Positions 9,117 through 19,893 of a stretch of 64,000 bases of DNA are shown here, piece by piece. The notes under the pieces were generated by a model. It had not been told where the DNA came from. It searched no databases and worked only from the letters and a program-made list of their open reading frames with translations. Position 1 is the first letter of the stretch. The number at the start of each line of letters is the position of its first letter. The translations under genes were made by a program, and so were the position numbers. The stretch comes from Verrucomicrobiia bacterium (GTDB taxonomy: Bacteria; Verrucomicrobiota; Verrucomicrobiia; Limisphaerales; UBA11358), in NCBI GenBank assembly GCA_031290985.1, contig JARLJW010000027.1, forward strand, positions 1 through 64,000, written 5' to 3'.

Positions 9117-10442
9117 TCACCTCACGATGGCGGCGGCGCAAAGGTTCATGATGGCTTCCTCCGAATTCACCATCCGGAAATCGATGCCATGTGCCAGCAG
9201 CAGTTCCGCCCAGTCCGGCGGCTTCGCCCAGTCCGGCACCGGGTCCTGGTCAAACGCCACCACGACCACCGTCACCAGAAATCCGCGCCGCACCATTTCG
9301 CCCAGCGCGATGGCGATGGGTTCCGTGACCTGCCGCAGCACGGGCACCACTGTGGCATCGCGCGGGATTTGCGAAATCGCCGCCGCCAACATTTCGGAAA
9401 ACTCGAGCCCGTCCGTGTGCTCCAGCCGCGCAAGCGTTTCGAGGATCTGGTGCATTTTCTCCGTGCCCTTGCGGGTCTCCACCCGCACCGGGCGCAGACG
9501 GTCATTCTCCAGCAGATCGGCCGCCCGGCTCTGTGCGTCGGCCCGCGTCAAAAATTCCGCCCGCCAGCCCTCGCCCCGGATGCGGTCGGCCGCATCCCGC
9601 CCGTTGCTGACCAAGCCGACCTGCTGCCCCATGAGAAAAACCGCGTTTGCCAGCGAAGCAACGGCGACGATGGCCAGTTCGGCCGAGGCAGTTCCGCCCG
9701 CGCCCAGATAACTATTCGCGTGAAAATCGAGCAGAAAAGTCGCGCCCGCCACCCGCGACGTCTCGTAGATCCGGCTGTGCAATTCACCGGTGCGCGCTGT
9801 CGCCCGCCAGTGGATGCGGTTGAGCGGGTCGCCCATTTGATAGGGCCGCACACCCGCGAGCCGCGTCGGGTCCTCGAATAAACGGTGTACCACGCGGATT
9901 TCGCCCATGGGCCGGCGCGAGGCGAGATTGTAACCTTCCAACGCCAGCACCTTCGGCAGCACCAGCGCGAAATGCGGCTCGCTGGCCACGCGAAAACGGC
10001 GGTGCAATCCGAACACATCACCGGTTTCCAGCAACACCGGCCCCAGTTGATAATAACCGCGTGTGAGAAATTCGATGCTGTATTCCAGCGTGGCGGTTTC
10101 GCCGGGTTTCAGCCGGACCAGTTGCAGCCGGGCTCCGTCGAGCTTGATCCGCTGCGACTTCTCCTTCATCGCCGCGAGCGGCAGCGAATCTTCGATGATC
10201 AGCCACGGGATCGTCAGCGAACCCCGGTTTTGCACCTGCACCACGAGGTCGATGCTTTGCCCGATCTCAAAAATTTCCCCGCTGGCGTGCCGGCCGGCCT
10301 CGATGTTTTCCGTCCAGGACCGCGTAAAAAAACGGCTCAGCAACAGGATGCCCAGCAGCACATACATCGCATACACCAGGAAGCTGAGTTGCAGGACCAG
10401 CCCCAGGAGCAAAACCGCGAGCGTGCCGAGGATCCATTTCAT
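9117..10442 (-). CDS. DUF58 domain protein (MoxR-associated, vWA-like)
   Basis: The product is 441 residues from ATG 10442, which lies one base after the moxR stop codon. A TTG four codons upstream would overlap that stop. Two membrane helices fill the first 40 residues. A soluble part follows with the DUF58 core GDPLNRIHWRATARTGEL near the middle and a von Willebrand A-like fold expected around it. DUF58 proteins are the usual partners of MoxR AAA ATPases, which probably remodel them. The tight coding (1-base and 3-base junctions) supports co-translation of the three proteins. Confidence 0.88.
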   Translation of the reverse strand: MKWILGTLAVLLLGLVLQLSFLVYAMYVLLGILLLSRFFTRSWTENIEAGRHASGEIFEIGQSIDLVVQVQNRGSLTIPWLIIEDSLPLAAMKEKSQRIKLDGARLQLVRLKPGETATLEYSIEFLTRGYYQLGPVLLETGDVFGLHRRFRVASEPHFALVLPKVLALEGYNLASRRPMGEIRVVHRLFEDPTRLAGVRPYQMGDPLNRIHWRATARTGELHSRIYETSRVAGATFLLDFHANSYLGAGGTASAELAIVAVASLANAVFLMGQQVGLVSNGRDAADRIRGEGWRAEFLTRADAQSRAADLLENDRLRPVRVETRKGTEKMHQILETLARLEHTDGLEFSEMLAAAISQIPRDATVVPVLRQVTEPIAIALGEMVRRGFLVTVVVVAFDQDPVPDWAKPPDWAELLLAHGIDFRMVNSEEAIMNLCAAAIVR

Positions 10443-10443
10443 T

Positions 10444-11574
10444 TCATTTCGCAAAACCTTCCGCCGGCATCTGCGGCACCGGCACGGTGTTCAGGATTTC
10501 CTCCAGCACCACCGGCACCGTCTTTTTTCGCAGCCGGCTTTCCGGGCGCAGGATCAAACGATGCCCCAGCACGAACCGGGCGATGTGCTTCACGTCATCC
10601 GGCACCACAAAATCAAAACCCGAGATGGCGGCGAATGATTGGGCGCACCGCAGCAGGGCCATGGACGCACGCGGGCTGCCGCCCAGCAGGAGGTCGTAAT
10701 GTTCCCGGGTGGCCGTGATGAGCTGCACGATATAGCGCGCAATTTTTTCATCCACATAGACCTGCCGCACCGCCGCCTGGCACGCCAGAATTTCCTCCGC
10801 GCTCGTTATGGTTTCCAGCGTGTCGATGGGATGTTGCACCATCAGGCGTTGCAACATGGAGACCTCATTCTCAAACTGCGGATAGCCCAGGCTTAACCTC
10901 ACCAGGAAACGGTCCAACTGTGCCTCGGGCAGGGGAAAGGTGCCTTCGTGGTCGATCGGGTTTTGCGTCGCGATCAGGAAAAAGGGCGGAGTCAGTTCGT
11001 AATTGTTTCCGTCGGCGGTCACCTTCTTTTCCGCCATGGCCTCCAGCAGGGCCGCCTGGGCGCGCGGCGTGGCCCGGTTGATTTCGTCCGCCAGCACGAT
11101 CTGCGCGAAGAGCGGTCCCGGGCGGAATTCGAATTCCGTGGTCTTGGGGTTGAAGATGGAGCTGCCCGTGATGTCGTTCGGCAGCAGGTCGGGCGTGCAC
11201 TGGATGCGTTTAAAGTCGCAGCCGACGCTCCGGGAAAGGGCCCGCGCCAGCATGGTCTTGGCCACGCCCGGCACATCCTCCAGCAATACATGGCCCTCGG
11301 CCAGATACGCCATCACCGTGAGCCGGATTTCCTCATGTTTGCCGACAATGACCTTCTCGATGTTGTCGATGAGCCGGTTTGCGGCGGTCGCCATGGGCGA
11401 ATCGGCGGCCTCGCGCGTTTCCGCGCCGGTGGCCAGGGGGCTTTGACCCGATTGGGTTTGCCGCAGGGGCAACATGTGTTTCGAACCGCAATGAGGACAT
11501 CTGAGTTCCTCCCCTTGGGTGACGTTACCGGCCATGAATGGCTTGCCACAATACGCGCAGGTCAGTTTTGTCAT
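10444..11574 (-). CDS. MoxR-family AAA ATPase with N-terminal zinc ribbon
   Basis: A 376-residue protein. The first 35 residues form an apparent zinc ribbon (CAYC near residue 6 and CPHC near residue 27). A linker leads to a MoxR AAA+ core: Walker A-like EDVPGVAKT near residue 100, Walker B LADEINRATPR, sensor 1 IATQNP and a C-terminal lid. MoxR ATPases act as chaperones that mature membrane or secreted complexes, here most likely the DUF58 and DUF4129 products encoded directly downstream. Typical MoxR proteins are 310-340 residues with no zinc ribbon, so the extra N-terminus is unusual and may recruit a client. Confidence 0.9.
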   Translation of the reverse strand: MTKLTCAYCGKPFMAGNVTQGEELRCPHCGSKHMLPLRQTQSGQSPLATGAETREAADSPMATAANRLIDNIEKVIVGKHEEIRLTVMAYLAEGHVLLEDVPGVAKTMLARALSRSVGCDFKRIQCTPDLLPNDITGSSIFNPKTTEFEFRPGPLFAQIVLADEINRATPRAQAALLEAMAEKKVTADGNNYELTPPFFLIATQNPIDHEGTFPLPEAQLDRFLVRLSLGYPQFENEVSMLQRLMVQHPIDTLETITSAEEILACQAAVRQVYVDEKIARYIVQLITATREHYDLLLGGSPRASMALLRCAQSFAAISGFDFVVPDDVKHIARFVLGHRLILRPESRLRKKTVPVVLEEILNTVPVPQMPAEGFAK

Positions 11575-11691
11575 GATGGGCAGTTGCTTTTGAGTTGGTC
11601 GTGGTTGCGATGGTTGCCCTTACGAGAAAAAAACGCAAGCGGCGAACCGGTTGCCTGGCAACAAATTGCCCGCAGATGACTCCGGACTGTT

Positions 11692-11844
11692 CTATTTCTG
11701 CATCGTATCGCCATGATCCAAATCGCCGGGATGCTCGCCATGATCCACACCACCGCCCGCAGGTTCACCGTGAACCCGGTTGAGGGGAGCACATCCCGTT
11801 ACGATTAGACCGCAGACGATCAAAAACAGCATGATAAATTTCAT
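11692..11844 (-). CDS. Small predicted lipoprotein, Asp/His-rich tail
   Basis: A 50-residue product from ATG 11844 has a hydrophobic signal sequence ending in the lipobox VTGC. A short mature part follows with DHGEHPGDLDHGD, which could bind a metal. The lipobox and size are like the small lipoproteins common in Gram-negative genomes. No clear Shine-Dalgarno is seen, and the frame is open well upstream of the ATG, so this rests on the lipobox alone. Confidence 0.5.
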   Translation of the reverse strand: MKFIMLFLIVCGLIVTGCAPLNRVHGEPAGGGVDHGEHPGDLDHGDTMQK

Positions 11845-12280
11845 AATTGTTGTACGTTTGATTTCAATTTCGGATTTTCCGCCAATCAGGCACGAGTTAA
11901 AAGCGCGGTCAACCCGCCCACGCCCAAACGTTCCCCGCTGGGGGCGGATTTGCAACCGGATATTGGGGAATCTTGCCCGGGCAGGTTCAGCGGATTTTCG
12001 CGTGAATCCGACCGGCCGGGGATTTCCCGCCCCCCACGCCGGCGAGATTTGCCTTCGGCGGAAATGAGCGCAAGGGTTGCATATCGTCCGCCGTATCGCG
12101 ATGGCCGGGAAAAATACAGCCATTGATGGGGAGCAGGGCGAGATTGGTCAGGATGCTTCGGAAAGATTTCATGGGTATGTTGGTGTTTGTTGGCCGCGCC
12201 GGACAAGGCTTTGGCTCAGGCTCAACCATTGCCCATTTCGAACTGGTTCGCCATGGGGTGTTCACCTGAATGCAGTTCGC
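11845..12280. other. Non-coding gap
   Basis: These 436 bases lie between the small lipoprotein and the stop of the secreted hydrolase, which is transcribed toward the lipoprotein. Short frames here lack motifs or start signals. GC-rich blocks near 12015-12055 could fold, but no terminator with a T-run was seen. Confidence 0.5.
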
Positions 12281-13273
12281 TCATTGCACTGCGGACTGCC
12301 ACGCATCCTCCGCCTCCATCACCGAACGTGGGCCGTTGCCGTCCAGCCATGCCCGCGCCGCTGTATCATTCTTGAGATAGGCGTCCCAGAACGCCGTCGA
12401 GAGCGCGAGGATGACCCGGTGGTGATTCGGGTTGCGCGGCTCGCGGTCGCCCGGCAACGCGCGGTCGGTGAAGACGGAATGTTCCGCGTTGTGCAGCACC
12501 ACCTCATACTTCGGCACGCCCTTGAGGTTCGGATACACCGCCAGCCGCGACTGCACGTCCTCCTTGCCGATGGGGGCAACGTCCTTGGTGCCCGTCATCA
12601 ACAGCCAGGGGATGCTTACCGGACCGAACGCCTTCGCCGCACTACCCGCCTTGGGTGAACTGGGGCTGAACGCGATGGCCGCCATGATGCGCGAATCGGT
12701 GCATCTTTGTCCGACGAGGGGAAACCATTCACCGCTCACCGCCTCCGTGGTGACCGCCCCGAATGAATGGCCGGACATGCCGATCTTCTTGAGGTCCATG
12801 CGCCCGGCGAGCGGATGCGTTTTGTCCGCATTCCATCGCTCCAACTGGTTCAGGACCGCCGGGACATCCGCCACGCGCAGTTCAAAATTTTTCAACGAGG
12901 CGGCGCGGTTCATGTCCGGCAGCCGCTCCGCCAATGGCTTGCCCTGCCATACCGAATCATCGCTGCCAGGATGTTGCAGAAACACCGCCACATAGCCGCG
13001 CACCGCCCAATGCTCGCCCAAAAACTTGCTGCCCTCGCGATTCCCGCCCAGTCCGTGGCTGAAGAGTACAACTGGAACCGGCATGGTGTTGGTCGGCAGA
13101 TAAACGCGGATGGGGAGGTCGCGGTTGCGGGTGGCATCGTGAACCGACAGGTCCAGAATTTTTGGTGCAGCAGCGGCGCTGACGGCAAGCGGGTCATAGC
13201 CAGAAGCACTTGCAGAACTGGTGAACGTCAGAGCAGGCACCAGCCATATGCAGAAAAATCGTCTGAACTTCAT
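12281..13273 (-). CDS. Secreted alpha/beta hydrolase (dienelactone hydrolase / PAF-acetylhydrolase-like)
   Basis: A 330-residue protein with an N-terminal signal peptide (ending near SSASASG). An alpha/beta hydrolase core follows: FSHGLGGNRE forms the oxyanion region, GHSFG holds the nucleophile (about S170), and a TGTKD segment and a late His (NAEHS) complete a likely triad. The family includes secreted esterases and PAF-acetylhydrolase-like enzymes; the natural substrate is unknown. It is followed on the same strand by a 430-base gap, so it appears to be a single-gene unit. Confidence 0.82.
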   Translation of the reverse strand: MKFRRFFCIWLVPALTFTSSASASGYDPLAVSAAAAPKILDLSVHDATRNRDLPIRVYLPTNTMPVPVVLFSHGLGGNREGSKFLGEHWAVRGYVAVFLQHPGSDDSVWQGKPLAERLPDMNRAASLKNFELRVADVPAVLNQLERWNADKTHPLAGRMDLKKIGMSGHSFGAVTTEAVSGEWFPLVGQRCTDSRIMAAIAFSPSSPKAGSAAKAFGPVSIPWLLMTGTKDVAPIGKEDVQSRLAVYPNLKGVPKYEVVLHNAEHSVFTDRALPGDREPRNPNHHRVILALSTAFWDAYLKNDTAARAWLDGNGPRSVMEAEDAWQSAVQ

Positions 13274-13345
13274 GCCATCCAGACGTGTTGCTGGATGCGA
13301 ATGTTACTTCCCGCGTGGGTGCCGTATGGATATGGATACCTTGAT

Positions 13346-13874
13346 TCAGTGTACCGGTGGCAGCGGCGGCGGTTTCGCCGCGTTCTTCTGATTGGCGATC
13401 ATTTGCATGCCGAGATTGACCAGGACCAACCGCTTCAAGTCGTCGGACGGCTTGGAGCTGTCCGGCCCGGAGCACATGCCGACGACATTGCGGGTGATCT
13501 GGACAGGCGTCAGGATGAGCCCCCCACGGAAACCCCCACCAGCCGAAGACCAGGGAGAAAGCCGCGCCACCGAGCTGCCGTTTGGTGGCGCAGGAACGGC
13601 AACTGACCTGCGGCGTGGTCGTCCACCGGGTGAGGATGAGCGCGGACCAGACCTCGTAAATCTTGTGGACGTCAACCGGCCCCAGGCCGTTGCATTTGGG
13701 GCAATTGCCACGCCAGGCTTCCTCAACTTTGCGTTCCAGCACGTCGGGCGGGACATTTTTCGTGACGCTCAGGACATAGGCGTTCTGATGACACCGGTTG
13801 TTGCAGAAGCGCTGGCCGCCGGCGTTGACGCCGCCCATGATGATGGTTGAACCGCAGTATCCGCATTTTGCCAT
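13346..13874 (-). CDS. Zinc-ribbon membrane-associated protein, frameshifted at a G6 run
   Basis: From ATG 13874 the frame encodes MAKCGYCGSTIIMGG and further Cys pairs (CNNRC, CPKC, CRSC), then a hydrophobic FGWWGFPWG. At the six-C run 13520-13525 (six G on the coding strand) the reading must change by one base. The neighbouring frame then continues as LILTPVQITRNVVGMCSG to a stop at 13346. With one base removed, the product would be about 175 residues with at least two zinc-binding Cys clusters and one membrane segment. Without it the protein runs into an unrelated 226-residue frame. The indel may be real or a homopolymer error. Function is unknown. Confidence 0.6.
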
Positions 13875-13995
13875 AACAAAATCCCATTCACTGATTTCAG
13901 CGATTTTATTCCCTCACTGGCAAAAAACCAGAATTAAATATTCTATTTATGCTTTAGCAATGAATATTTAAATCTGATGATTTGGAAGGCCGCGC

Positions 13996-14030
13996 TCCTC
14001 AAGGTGATGGTGCGGTTGAAGGCGAGCATG
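13996..14030 (-). repeat. Duplicated glnS 3'-end fragment
   Basis: A 33-base stretch matches the glnS 3' end at 14801-14833 at about 30 positions, including a 23-base identical core (13999-14021 versus 14803-14825). Both copies read FNRTITL on the minus strand in the same frame relation. The fragment lies just past the end of the zeta-like kinase gene, so the kinase gene is bracketed by two direct copies. The flanking frame 13943-14161 is otherwise unrecognised. Confidence 0.75.
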
Positions 14031-14206
14031 GGTGTTTTAATGTCCGCGCACTGCGCGTGCCTTGCTTTTACCACCGCCGATAAGCGGCAGGTCAAGTTTG
14101 GCATGCTCAGCGCGAACCTGAATGGCCACCCGGCGGAAGGCGCGCTCGGCGCGCAGGACAAAGGCAGGGGCTTTTGCGGCTTTGGTTTTGGAATGCCCGT
14201 TTGCTT

Positions 14207-14767
14207 TCATGCGCTGATCAGCTTTCTGATCGAATCTACCTCAGGTGTGCCAGAAATGGCGAGTCGTTTCGGTGGCAAATCCCAGCCATCCCAAAAAGCC
14301 CAGCGGGTTGCCAACGGCAGATAGTCATCGAGCAGGTGTTCAAGGCTGCGTTTGAAACGTCGGCGGATGTCGGCGGCTGGAACATGGTGTCCGCCCATGC
14401 GCACCCGTTGCCGGACGCGGTCGACAGCCTGTGAAGGCCTGGCGAGCCAGAGGTAATGCAACTCAATCTCGTAGCCAAGCTGCCGGGCGCGACGGAACAA
14501 CCGGATGTAAGTCTTGCCGCTTAATGTGCTCTCCAACGCAAAGGTTTCACGACGGCGCAGGCAGTCTTCAATCTGTATGAGCAGCAGCCGTCCGGCTTGA
14601 ATGGCACCGGCGCTTGGCTTGAGCGGAGAAATGCCGCGCGCGATTTCATCTGCGTTCAGGAAGCGCAGGCATTTCACTTCATGTGGGAGAAACTGTTTGG
14701 CGAACGTGGTTTTGCCCGCGCCATTGCAGCCGGCGATCACATAAATCGTTGGCGGCCTGGCGGCCAT
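14207..14767 (-). CDS. Zeta-toxin-like P-loop kinase
   Basis: A 186-residue protein with Walker A GCNGAGKTT near residue 13, NADEIARG (zeta-family substrate site), ALESTLSGKT, and an RV-x2-R-x3-GGHHVP segment followed by a basic helix. This is the pattern of the zeta toxin / UDP-N-acetylglucosamine kinase family. It starts immediately after the glnS stop (TAA then ATG), so it is probably co-translated. No epsilon-type antitoxin is visible on either side. Chromosomal members without antitoxin may phosphorylate other sugars or nucleotides. The two glnS 3'-end copies around it hint that it was inserted there. Confidence 0.82.
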   Translation of the reverse strand: MAARPPTIYVIAGCNGAGKTTFAKQFLPHEVKCLRFLNADEIARGISPLKPSAGAIQAGRLLLIQIEDCLRRRETFALESTLSGKTYIRLFRRARQLGYEIELHYLWLARPSQAVDRVRQRVRMGGHHVPAADIRRRFKRSLEHLLDDYLPLATRWAFWDGWDLPPKRLAISGTPEVDSIRKLISA

Positions 14768-16576
<1,809 letters not shown>

Positions 16577-16716
16577 TTGTCGGCGGGCAGGTTAACAAAG
16601 CGCCGCCGCGATGGCAAACCGGCTGCGCGGGGGGGGATTTCTGGAACGCGGCCGGGTCGCCGACCCGCCGCCGCAACTTCGCCTCGCCGGGCGCATGAAT
16701 AAAATTCAGCGCTGCC

Positions 16717-17979
16717 CTATCTTTGAACCTGTTGTGGCTGATCCTGCGCCGGGCGGGATACCGGCGGGCTGACATCCGGGGTGTTCGTTGCCGAAATGCC
16801 GGGGGTAAAATCCCTGGCGAAAACTTTCTGCCCGCGCCAAAAACTGACGCGCTGGCTGTCCCAGCGTACGAGCAGCCAATCATGTTGTGAACTCGCGGTA
16901 TAGCCGAAAAGGGTGTCACCCTGATGCCAGCCGGTGGCGGCGACCTTGTCCAGCGCTTTGACGGTGAACCGGAACCGTTCGTTGATGGTCGCCACGACAC
17001 CGTTCACATTCACCGTGTCGCCCACTTTGTGCGCGGCGGATTGCTGCGGCGTGGCCGGCGTCAGCGGGGTGACCGGCAGGTACAGGGTCCAGTCTTTCGC
17101 GCCCGGTTTTTCACCGCAGACCAGCAGATGAACGCCCCCGGTTTCATCCGTGAGTTCGTATTCATTGCGCTCGTAGGCCGAGCCGGCCCCGGCGACCTCC
17201 ATCGCGGCCCGGGCGGTGACGTGGAAATTTTCCCCGCCCCAGCTTTCAGATGCGCCGGCCAGGAACGGCGGCGGCGGCACGGGAATTCGTTTCACAGTCG
17301 CAGCGTCGTGACGGGTCGGGCTGGAAGAATACGGGCCGAACATGAAGTTTAAAGTAAACAGGATGACGACGAGCATCAGAATGAATGTTCCCGTGGCGAG
17401 ATAATGCAGCGAACCCGAATCGCCCGCTGTGGAGCGGTCACCGAGCCCGGTGTACAAGGTTGCCGGTGACTGGCGCGGCAGATTGAAGGCGGCATCCACT
17501 GTGCCGCGCACGAGCGTGTGGCCGTCGTAATATTTCACCTCCTGGTCCGTCCAGCTCACGACCTGCATCACAGCGCCGGCCTCGGCGATGAAATAATTAA
17601 CCTCGCTGCCAACCTGCCTGCCTGCCGGCGCAACACCCTCGAGGTGATGGATGCGCGCGTTCTGCACCTGCGTCACGCTGACATTTATGCCGGTCAGGTT
17701 CAGTTTGCTGCCCGCCCGCTGCCGCACAGCCCCGGCGACGGTCAGCGGATGCTCCGGCTTAAATTCCGTGAACAGCCGCCACCGGCCGCCACTTTTGGTC
17801 ACCTCATAAGCGAGCGTGGCGGTTTCGCCAGTCGTGGTTTCGAGGTGGAATTCGTTCCAGTAACGCGTTTCGCCGTCCAGCTCCGCACCCATCACTGCCC
17901 GGCCGGTGAGTTGGAAAGCTCTCCCGGCCAGATCGCCGTGCATTCCAATGCACAGCCGGGTTGGATTCTCGAAGTTCAT
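16717..17979 (-). CDS. DUF4178-type membrane protein with two domains
   Basis: A 420-residue protein. The first half (GRAFQLTGRAVMGAELDGET then YWNEFHLETT) and the second half (ENFHVTARAAMEV then RNEYELTD) both show the DUF4178 pattern of a folded beta domain ending in a WNE-F/Y-L segment. One strong membrane helix (residues about 202-222) separates them. The C-terminus is Pro-rich and looks disordered. DUF4178 proteins have no established function but often travel with spermidine synthase-like or membrane genes; neither is near here. It is a stand-alone unit upstream of glnS on the same strand, 140 bases away. Confidence 0.7.
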   Translation of the reverse strand: MNFENPTRLCIGMHGDLAGRAFQLTGRAVMGAELDGETRYWNEFHLETTTGETATLAYEVTKSGGRWRLFTEFKPEHPLTVAGAVRQRAGSKLNLTGINVSVTQVQNARIHHLEGVAPAGRQVGSEVNYFIAEAGAVMQVVSWTDQEVKYYDGHTLVRGTVDAAFNLPRQSPATLYTGLGDRSTAGDSGSLHYLATGTFILMLVVILFTLNFMFGPYSSSPTRHDAATVKRIPVPPPPFLAGASESWGGENFHVTARAAMEVAGAGSAYERNEYELTDETGGVHLLVCGEKPGAKDWTLYLPVTPLTPATPQQSAAHKVGDTVNVNGVVATINERFRFTVKALDKVAATGWHQGDTLFGYTASSQHDWLLVRWDSQRVSFWRGQKVFARDFTPGISATNTPDVSPPVSRPAQDQPQQVQR

Positions 17980-18224
17980 ATGAAAAAGTGCGGCAACAGT
18001 CCCTTGAGCGGATGCTCCGGCTCCGTTTTGTTCAGAATCCCGTTGAGCCGGCGTAAGTGTCGTCCATTCGGGAGCCTGCGGAGGCGATCATTGCCCGGAT
18101 TATTTCACTGCTTGCAACGAGATTGTACCCGCCGTAGAAAAGTTTCAATTATAAACAATTAGAATATGTTGAATGAACTTTATCAGTAAAACTGCTTGAA
18201 GGTGGGGGCGTTTTCCCGTTGAGA

Positions 18225-18283
18225 GTTCCGTCTGCAGGCGGTCAGGAGAAAAACGCTTCCGACCGTCTGAAGACGGAGCTCCG
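18225..18283. repeat. Paired palindromic repeat (CCGTCTG type)
   Basis: Two related hairpin-forming units, TTCCGTCTGCAGGCGGTC and TTCCGACCGTCTGAAGACGG, lie ten bases apart between the DUF4178 gene and carbonic anhydrase. The second ends in GAGCTCCG, like the GCGCTCCG ends of the REP families elsewhere in the window. No coding frame is present in the 337-base gap. Confidence 0.6.
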
Positions 18284-18316
18284 AGCCGGGACAGAATCAA
18301 GCTGCGCTCTTGGGAA

Positions 18317-18958
18317 TCAGCCCTGTTCGCTCACCAGCGGCGTGAATTGCCGCGTCTCCGGGTCGTAGGCGAAGAGTTCCGCCGTGGCAATCTTGAAGAA
18401 CCAGGCGTGGAGGCGCAGCGTGCCGTCGGCCAGCCGGTTTTGCACGCAGGCGTAGCTGTGGAGGTTGTCCAGGCCGAACAGGACGTTTTCCTCGGCGGCG
18501 GCGGTCTCTTTTTCCCCGGCGGTGTGCAGATGGCCATATTCCTTCCTCAACGTCTCGAGCACCGGGGAGGCGAGCTTGAGCCAGTCGCGCAAGTGCGGGG
18601 TGGAATCATCCACGCGCGTCTGGCCCAGCAGCGCGGAGATGGCCCCGCACTGCGAATGGCCGCAGATGACGATGTCACTCACGCGCAGGTTTTCCACGGC
18701 GAACTCGATGGCGGCGGCGGTGGAGTTGGTATCGCCCATCACGCTGGCGGGCGGGACGATGTTGCCGATGTTTTTGACGACGAAGAGGTCGCCCGGCTTG
18801 CTCTGCGTGATCAATTCCGCGAGGACGCGCGAATCCGAGCACGTGATGAACAACGTGTGCGGGTTCTGGCCTTCCTGCGACAGCTTGCGGAACAGCCGGC
18901 GGTAGTTGCCGAACTGGTCGCTGCGGAATTTATGGACGCCTGCAATGAGCCGCTGCAT
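18317..18958 (-). CDS. Beta-class carbonic anhydrase
   Basis: A 213-residue enzyme that interconverts CO2 and bicarbonate. The zinc ligands are visible: C40 in ITCSDSR (with the D42/R44 dyad) and H102 and C105 in GHSQCGA. Length and motifs fit the bacterial beta class. It starts four bases after the purE stop codon on the same strand, so the two genes are surely one operon. The carbonic anhydrase can supply bicarbonate, which PurK uses to make the PurE substrate. Confidence 0.93.
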   Translation of the reverse strand: MQRLIAGVHKFRSDQFGNYRRLFRKLSQEGQNPHTLFITCSDSRVLAELITQSKPGDLFVVKNIGNIVPPASVMGDTNSTAAAIEFAVENLRVSDIVICGHSQCGAISALLGQTRVDDSTPHLRDWLKLASPVLETLRKEYGHLHTAGEKETAAAEENVLFGLDNLHSYACVQNRLADGTLRLHAWFFKIATAELFAYDPETRQFTPLVSEQG

Positions 18959-18962
18959 GATT

Positions 18963-19460
18963 TTATTGCGCGAGGGTCTTGTTCTTCGCGCGGGATTCTT
19001 CCATCAGCTTTACTTTGAACTTTTTGAGTTCCTCCTGCAAGCGGGCATCGCCCACGGCCAGGATCTGCGCGGCCAGGATGCCGGCGTTGCGCGCGCCGTT
19101 GATGGCCACGGTCGCCACGGGCACACCCGGCGGCATCTGCACCATCGAGAGCAGGGAATCGAGGCCGTCGGTGGACTTGCCGAGGATGGGCACGCCGATG
19201 ACCGGCAGCGTGGTGAACGCCGCCGTGACGCCCGCGAGGTGCGCCGCGCCGCCCGCGCCGCAGATGATGACGCGCAGCCCGCGCGTGATGGCGCCGGAGA
19301 CGTATTCTTCCAGGCCGTGCGGGTCGCGGTGCGCGGAGATGACCCTGGCTTCGCTGACCACGCCGAATTCCTTCAAGGCCTCGGCGGCGGCCTTCATGGT
19401 GGGCCAGTCGGAGTCGCTGCCCATCAGGATGCCCACTTGGGGGGAATTTGCTTTGCTCAT
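18963..19460 (-). CDS. purE: N5-carboxyaminoimidazole ribonucleotide mutase
   Basis: A 165-residue class I PurE. The signature GSDSDWPTM and SAHRDP (catalytic His in the loop) are present near residues 14 and 43, and [10 protein letters not shown] follows. It converts N5-CAIR to CAIR in de novo purine synthesis, as an octamer in the cytoplasm. The first gene of the pair is this one; carbonic anhydrase follows four bases later. No purK is in the window, and purF lies 42 kb away as a separate unit. Confidence 0.95.
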   Translation of the reverse strand: MSKANSPQVGILMGSDSDWPTMKAAAEALKEFGVVSEARVISAHRDPHGLEEYVSGAITRGLRVIICGAGGAAHLAGVTAAFTTLPVIGVPILGKSTDGLDSLLSMVQMPPGVPVATVAINGARNAGILAAQILAVGDARLQEELKKFKVKLMEESRAKNKTLAQ

Positions 19461-19893
19461 GCAGTTATGATGTTAGAAATGTTAAAGGTTTCGCCATTTT
19501 GGACGCGCGGGAAATTAGCAATTCAAGGCCGCCGCCGCAACCCCCTGGAAGAGCTTTCGCGCCGGGAGACCAGCCGGCCAGATGAGCGTGTTGACGCCGA
19601 TGCGGGACAGGGTGACCACGGGATACCTTTCGGTCCGGTAATTCATTCCCGTTGGAATGGCGATGAACATGGCAGGGGAGGACAGGCCCAGTCAAAGGCA
19701 TCGTCGCAACCGAGTCAAGCGCAAGGGGAAGGTGGAGTTTGTCGCGCTGCGACAAATCATACCTGCGGAGCGTCGGGCTTTTTTTTCGTGCGCTTGAGGC
19801 TTGCCGTGCCACAAAGTGCCCGCTGCGCGACCATGCCCACCAGCAACTTCCCTGCGTGCCAATCCACCGGTTTTGTGGCATCTTTGGAACGCC
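19461..19893. other. Non-coding gap between divergent genes
   Basis: These 433 bases separate divergently transcribed purE and the phosphatidyltransferase gene. Frames here lack recognisable motifs. A T8 run near 19780 follows a GCGTCGGGC segment, but no stable stem was found. Promoters of both genes must lie here; no clear -35/-10 pair stands out. Confidence 0.5.

Noticed and set aside
19465-19881. 138-codon minus-strand frame upstream of purE
   Set aside because: No motif and low-complexity composition; part of it overlaps the probable promoter region of purE.
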